Below, piece by piece: positions 4,617 through 8,266 of a DNA stretch of 8,266 bases. Made by a program: the position numbers and the translations under genes. The stretch is from Clostridiales bacterium (GTDB lineage: Bacteria > Bacillota > Clostridia > Oscillospirales > CAG-272). A model generated the notes under the pieces. That model made no database searches. It had not been told where the DNA came from and saw only the letters and a list, made by a program, of their open reading frames with translations. Positions within the stretch are counted from its first letter, which is position 1. Every line of letters begins with the position of its first letter. The stretch lies in assembly GCA_019415985.1 (NCBI GenBank), contig DXYE01000040.1, positions 13,787-22,052 of the forward strand, read 5' to 3'.

Positions 4617-6083
4617 ATGGTAGAAAAAGCATACGAAGCACTCGGAAAAAAAGAGGATACAGAGAAAAGGATGAAAGAGGCCGAGACAGAGGACTATTGC
4701 ATAAAGGACGTCACCTGTTTTGATACAATGGATGAGGAGATGCGGGCGAAAGCGGAGGCCTTTGCCCGCGAGTATGCAGCCTTTTTAGATCTTTCAAAGA
4801 CAGAGCGCGAAGCAACGGCGGAAGCGGTCCGCATGGCAGAAGCCGCCGGGTTTGTACCGTATAGCTTTGGTAAAAAGGTAAAGCCCGGAGAAAAGTATTA
4901 TTTTAACAACCGCGGCAAAAGCGTTCATCTTTTCATTATTGGAAAAAGGCCGCTTGAGGACGGCGTACGCATATGCGCGGCGCACATTGATTCTCCGCGG
5001 CTGGATCTCAAACCGCATCCGCTTTACGAGGAAAGCGGTCTCGGCTACTGTAAAACCAGATATTACGGCGGTATCAAAAAATACCAGTGGACCACGGTTC
5101 CGCTTGCGCTGCATGGAACCGTGGTGCTCGAAGACGGTAGAGCCGTGGATATTCGTATAGGGGAGTCGGATGAGGACCCGATCTTCTATATCAGCGATCT
5201 GCTGCCGCATCTTGACCGTGAACAGGGAGCAAAGCCGTTGTCCAAAGCGATTCCAGCAGAGAATCTGAATGTTCTCATGGGCGCGGTTCCGGCGCCGAGC
5301 AAGGCCGGAAAAGCCGATAAGGCCGCCAATGCCGTCAAAAAGAACCTGATGCGCCTGCTGAATGAGCGTTACGGTATGACGGAGGACGATTTTTTCAGTG
5401 CGGAGCTCAGCTTTGTACCTGCCATGAAGGCAAGAGAAATCGGACTTGACCGCAGTCTGCTCGGCGCCTACGGTCACGACGACAGGGTTTGCGCCTATCC
5501 GGTTTTGAGATCGGTGCTGGATACGGTTGGAACGCCCGAGAACACCATATACGCTATTCTTGCAGATAAGGAAGAGACCGGCAGCGACGGTGTAACGGGA
5601 ATGCAATGTGATTTGATGTTCGATATTCTTGAAAACCTCTCTCTGACTTTAGGCGCGAATCCTGCCGGCGTCAGAATGCATTCCAAGTGCCTCTCGGCCG
5701 ATGTCAACGCGGCGTATGATCCCATTTATGCCGATGTTTTTGATCCCCGCAACAGTTCTTACCTCAACCGCGGCGTTGTCGTAACCAAGTATACCGGCGG
5801 CGCCGGAAAAGGTGGAACCTCTGACGCGTCCGCTGAGTTCGTCGCCTTTGTGCGCCGGGCTCTGGCTGGCGGCGGGGTGCTCTGGCAGACCGGAGAGCTT
5901 GGAAAGGTCGAGGCCGGCGGCGGCGGTACAGTCGCTAAATATATTGCAAATCGCAACATCGATACGATAGACATCGGTGTCCCCGTGCTTTCTATGCATG
6001 CGCCGTATGAGGTGGTCTCCAAATACGACGTTTACCAAATGTATCTGGCAGCCGGAGCTTTTTATAGATTTTCAGAGGTGTGA
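4617..6083 (+). CDS. M18 family aminopeptidase
   Basis: A cytosolic zinc metallo-aminopeptidase that removes N-terminal residues, typically acidic or hydrophobic ones, from peptides (family knowledge). The 488-residue protein has every M18 signature: AAHIDSPRLD (metal His123), GHDDR (bridging Asp288), DKEETGS (Glu319 catalytic, Glu320 metal), SADVNAAYDP (Asp362) and SMHAPYE (His461). Length fits the family (430-490). ATG 4617 follows purine-rich AAGGAAAGGA. The first 40 residues are charged and less conserved, so an internal start such as the ATG at 4671 is possible. It is set apart from the transglycosylase by a terminator at 4490-4524 and ends at its own strong terminator (6149-6192), so it is probably a single-gene unit. 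Confidence 0.95.
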   Translation: MVEKAYEALGKKEDTEKRMKEAETEDYCIKDVTCFDTMDEEMRAKAEAFAREYAAFLDLSKTEREATAEAVRMAEAAGFVPYSFGKKVKPGEKYYFNNRGKSVHLFIIGKRPLEDGVRICAAHIDSPRLDLKPHPLYEESGLGYCKTRYYGGIKKYQWTTVPLALHGTVVLEDGRAVDIRIGESDEDPIFYISDLLPHLDREQGAKPLSKAIPAENLNVLMGAVPAPSKAGKADKAANAVKKNLMRLLNERYGMTEDDFFSAELSFVPAMKAREIGLDRSLLGAYGHDDRVCAYPVLRSVLDTVGTPENTIYAILADKEETGSDGVTGMQCDLMFDILENLSLTLGANPAGVRMHSKCLSADVNAAYDPIYADVFDPRNSSYLNRGVVVTKYTGGAGKGGTSDASAEFVAFVRRALAGGGVLWQTGELGKVEAGGGGTVAKYIANRNIDTIDIGVPVLSMHAPYEVVSKYDVYQMYLAAGAFYRFSEV

Positions 6084-6148
6084 CCGGATGCTGCATCCCG
6101 CGGCCGAGAATCTTTGAGTGGCGAATCCTTTCCGCGTAAAAAATTCAG

Positions 6149-6192
6149 CTGGCCAGTCCTGTTTTATCAGGACTGGCCGGCGTTTTTATTTT
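6149..6192 (+). terminator. Strong intrinsic terminator of the M18 gene
   Basis: CTGGCCAGTCCTG (6149-6161) pairs with CAGGACTGGCCGG (6168-6180): 13 pairs including one T-G, with a TTTTAT loop. CGTTTTTATTTT follows. It lies 65 bp after the M18 stop codon. Confidence 0.92.
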
Positions 6193-6266
6193 GAACCATA
6201 TATCCTTCAGGGGCGGCATCCGTGAACGCCTGATGCATTGCAGACGTCATTTGAAGAATTTATTTA

Positions 6267-6294
6267 GGGCGGGTGGGGGAACCGCCCAATTTTT
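6267..6294 (+). terminator. Second terminator-like hairpin downstream of M18
   Basis: GGGCGG (6267-6272) pairs with CCGCCC (6282-6287) around a 9-nt loop and is followed by AATTTTT. It could back up the M18 terminator. Read on the minus strand it lies just after the end of the cysteine-rich reading frame at 6309 and is followed by TAAATAAATT, so it might also end that transcript, less efficiently. Confidence 0.5.
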
Positions 6295-6308
6295 GCACTT
6301 CTCCACTC

Positions 6309-6590
6309 TTACTCCCGGAGGTTCATCGCCGTGGCCGGGTTTGGTGTAGGAATAGCGTGCAGCTTACCGCAGGCGGCTTTATCGCAGCCGCCGCATGGTT
6401 TGAAACCGTTTTCATCTTTCTATTTACAGTCACTCACGCCGCAGGGTTCTGGAATATTGGGACACTCGCCGCAATGCTTGAAGCTCTGATCCTGACAGCA
6501 TTTCGCCACCGGACGTACACCGTGAAACGGGTTTCCGCATTCCACACACGCAAGACGCGTCTTTACAGGAATTGAACCTGCTGAAAACAT
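6309..6590 (-). pseudogene. Small cysteine-rich protein interrupted by an in-frame TAG
   Basis: On the minus strand, ATG at 6590-6588 opens a 56-codon frame ending in TAG at 6422-6420. It is rich in paired cysteines: ACVECGNPF, AKCCQDQ, KHCGECPN, PCGVSDCK. After the TAG the same frame stays open for 36 codons to TAA (6311-6309) and keeps the pattern (KPCGGCDKAACGK), so the whole once formed a protein of about 93 residues. The C..C, CC and HCG.C spacing suggests a zinc-binding protein; it resembles the cysteine pattern of DUF3795-like proteins, though not enough to assign. No Shine-Dalgarno site precedes the ATG, and a TAG codon stands directly before it. The true start may have been lost at the nearby element junction. 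The other reading, a 56-residue protein, is possible. Confidence 0.45.
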
Positions 6591-6628
6591 CTAAAAAACT
6601 CGAATATATCGAAATTTTCAAAAAATCA

Positions 6629-6650
6629 TGATGCATTTTGTGATGCATTT
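6629..6650. repeat. Direct repeats TGATGCATTT at the integrase end, candidate attachment region
   Basis: TGATGCATTT occurs at 6629-6638 and again at 6641-6650, a 12-bp step, the second copy overlapping the integrase stop codon. A third near copy, TGATGCATTG, is at 6231-6240 beside the M18 terminator. Tyrosine-recombinase elements often have their core site and arm-binding repeats just beyond the integrase stop. The switch from GC-rich to AT-rich DNA also falls near 6590-6650. The exact core cannot be set from one end alone. Confidence 0.35.
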
Positions 6651-7653
6651 ACTTTGTGAAAAGCGCTGTGTAATACTCGTTAACCCGATCCTCAAAGCTC
6701 TGCTTCGCCTCTTTCATAATGTGGCCGTATACCCGATCGATCATGTTTTCTGTCTCGTGCCCCATATAATCCGCGATATAATTTTTGGGCATATTCAGCG
6801 AAAGCATCACGGATACAGCATAATGGCGCAGGTCATGAAAACGATAGTGCGGAAGTCCTGCGCGCTTTAGGGCTATGCCATATCGCTGGGTTATAGAGCT
6901 TGGTTTCATTGATAATAATAAATTGTCATCGGTTGGCGTTATCTTTTCTAACACCTGCAAAACCGGATCGAAAATACGTATCGTTCGTTTGCCGGCAACC
7001 GTCTTCGTCCCTTTTTTTACATATTGATTATCTGCATCTAAAACCTTGGCTGAGCGAACCGTTAACAGTGCTTTGTCCAGGTCTATATCGCTCCATTCCA
7101 GCGCGGCTATTTCGCTTCTGCGCATGCCGCAGACAGCAGCCAGATAGACTGCAATTTCAATTTCAGAACCTTCCACCTCTCGGAACAGTCTGCGTATTTC
7201 CTCTTCCGTCGGAATATTTATATCCGGTTTTACTTTTTTTGGCAGCGTGGTTGAAAGTTTGATTTCGGGTGCATATACGGCTAACGTCGACGAAAGCAGA
7301 CCATGCATATTGCGAACGGTTTTAGGGCTGTGCGTCTCTGATTCTTTATTAACGGCCCGCTGTACATCATCAGGCGTTAATTTGGAGAGCTTGATAGCCA
7401 TGATATCCAGAAGAGCATTTCGTCGTGTTTGTTTGTACTCTCTTACGGTTGAAGGTGAGAGGACATTGCTCTTGCTATCGATGTATTTGTCTATGGCTTC
7501 TCCTACCGTCATATCAGCGGACCTGGTCTGCCTGTTCTCCCGGTTGGCCAGAAAGACGGCGATCTCCTTTGCGACGTCTCTCTTGGTTTTGCACGTAATG
7601 GATTTATAGTGACGCTTACCGGCTGAATCGGTATAGTCGTATACTTTGATCAT
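6649..7653 (-). CDS. Tyrosine recombinase, integrase of an integrative element
   Basis: Performs site-specific integration and excision of a mobile element. The 334-residue protein has an N-terminal arm-binding region (residues about 1-45, MIKVYDYTDSAGKRHYKSIT), a core-binding helical domain (about 47-135) and a catalytic domain with all active residues: Arg178 in CGMRRSEIAALEW, Lys217 in KGTKT, His273 and Arg276 in HDLRH, His299 in MGHE, and nucleophile Tyr309 in DRVYGHI. The start overlaps the stop of the upstream gene by four bases (ATGA, 7650-7653), and GGAAAGGA (7664-7671) lies ten bases upstream inside that gene, so the two are probably translationally coupled. The gene points toward the M18 side, where the attachment site is expected. 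The arrangement fits an ICE/Tn916-like element or a prophage in Clostridia. Confidence 0.95.
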   Translation of the reverse strand: MIKVYDYTDSAGKRHYKSITCKTKRDVAKEIAVFLANRENRQTRSADMTVGEAIDKYIDSKSNVLSPSTVREYKQTRRNALLDIMAIKLSKLTPDDVQRAVNKESETHSPKTVRNMHGLLSSTLAVYAPEIKLSTTLPKKVKPDINIPTEEEIRRLFREVEGSEIEIAVYLAAVCGMRRSEIAALEWSDIDLDKALLTVRSAKVLDADNQYVKKGTKTVAGKRTIRIFDPVLQVLEKITPTDDNLLLSMKPSSITQRYGIALKRAGLPHYRFHDLRHYAVSVMLSLNMPKNYIADYMGHETENMIDRVYGHIMKEAKQSFEDRVNEYYTALFTK

Positions 7654-8266
7654 TGATTATTCGTCCTTTCCGTTGTTTTAATTGCGCCGAGGCCGAATCT
7701 TCGGATCGCCATTGCGTTGCAGATCAGCTCGAACAGCTTCGGAGGGATGAGGTCGGTATCGGCGAGGTCTGCCACGGTTAGATGCTTTGTGCCGAGGCAG
7801 AGGTCTTTGGCACAGCAGAAAAGGGCGTATCCGTTTTCGTGGATATTCTTGAGCCGGATATCCGCAAAATTAATGCTGATCTTTCCCACGTGGCGTTTGG
7901 ATAGGTGCCACAGACGAAGGTCTGCGGTCAGAAGGTACAGAGCTGCCATCATTGCGTAGTCCTTCTTGTCCTTTTTTCTGATGGCATCCTCAAATTCGCT
8001 TTGGTGCTTTTCGTTCTTGTATCGCATAGGGTTCATCTCGCTTTCTTTCAGATATTTGTTGAGACGGTGTCGGAATCGTCTGTGATTAATTGCTTTGGTG
8101 GTTTCGGTCAAGATCTCTCGGTGGGTTGCCGTTCCGTCCTGTATTCGCAGAATGACAAGCGGTTCTGTAGGACGGCTGCCGACGATGACAACACCGTGTC
8201 CTCTTGGTTTGAAGTTTGGAATGCCGACCATCATGCGCTCGTAATATCGGTCGGAGGGGTTGTCGC
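7650..8266 (-). CDS. Partial ORF of unknown function upstream of the integrase (DUF6075-like C-terminus)
   Basis: The frame is open from the right edge, so the start may lie outside; the first ATG seen is at 8234-8232 (194 aa from there), preceded in frame by ten more codons. I do not recognise the N-terminal part (MMVGIPNFKPRGHGVVIVGS, then an Arg-rich helix HRRFRHRLNKYL). The C-terminal 125 residues (KNEKHQSEFEDAI, AALYLLTADLRLW, then FELICNAMAIRRFGLGAI) resemble the overall pattern of DUF6075 proteins found in clostridial mobile elements, by memory only. An internal ATG pair (MNPMRYKNEKHQ) could start that part as a separate protein, but no clear ribosome binding site precedes it. Because it overlaps the integrase by ATGA, it belongs to the same transcript. 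It is not an obvious excisionase: it is too long and has no clear helix-turn-helix. Confidence 0.6.
   Translation of the reverse strand, partial: DNPSDRYYERMMVGIPNFKPRGHGVVIVGSRPTEPLVILRIQDGTATHREILTETTKAINHRRFRHRLNKYLKESEMNPMRYKNEKHQSEFEDAIRKKDKKDYAMMAALYLLTADLRLWHLSKRHVGKISINFADIRLKNIHENGYALFCCAKDLCLGTKHLTVADLADTDLIPPKLFELICNAMAIRRFGLGAIKTTERTNNQ

Noticed and set aside
4794..5606. 270-codon minus-strand frame opposite the M18 gene
   Set aside because: Shadow of the M18 aminopeptidase, whose motifs are complete on the plus strand.
6273..6575. 100-codon plus-strand frame between M18 and the integrase
   Set aside because: The minus strand of the same stretch has the ordered cysteine pattern. 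This frame starts within a terminator-like hairpin and lacks a ribosome binding site.

Overview
This window looks like the chromosome of a low-to-mid GC Gram-positive anaerobe of the class Clostridia, most likely Lachnospiraceae-like. The protein families point that way: a membrane-anchored VanY-type M15 protein with a copper-amine-oxidase-N-like domain, clostridial CoaE, a short Slt-type lytic transglycosylase, and an M18 aminopeptidase. Purine-rich ribosome binding sites fit as well. No rRNA, tRNA or CRISPR array is visible.

Layout. Positions 1-343 hold an array of 61-bp units that runs off the left edge. Each unit is a 38-nt imperfect palindrome with a changing but always self-complementary stem, plus a constant 23-nt linker that starts with TATAATG. 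More dyads fill the stretch up to about 460. Next come a ThyX-like protein of unknown role (547-1191) and a membrane-anchored VanY/M15-family protein whose active site has lost a zinc ligand and the catalytic Glu (1312-2898). These are followed by dephospho-CoA kinase coaE (3062-3679), an unexplained and possibly structured 235-bp spacer, a lytic transglycosylase whose membrane anchor seems to be split by a frameshift (about 3918-4506), and an M18 aminopeptidase (4617-6083) closed by a strong terminator at 6149-6192. All of these genes are on the plus strand. Several act in cell-wall handling (M15, Slt) or housekeeping (CoaE, M18).

From about 6590 the sequence becomes AT-rich and the genes turn to the minus strand. 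A tyrosine recombinase (6649-7653) and an overlapping upstream ORF (7650 to the right edge) look like the end of an integrative element. Its attachment site would lie next to the integrase stop, around 6590-6650, where short direct repeats sit. Between this junction and the M18 terminator lies a small cysteine-rich ORF on the minus strand, interrupted by an in-frame TAG.

The most unusual items are the covarying hairpin array at 1-343, the degenerate M15 active site, the frameshifted transglycosylase anchor and the TAG-interrupted cysteine-rich ORF. No database or folding search was run; all family names rest on motif reading.
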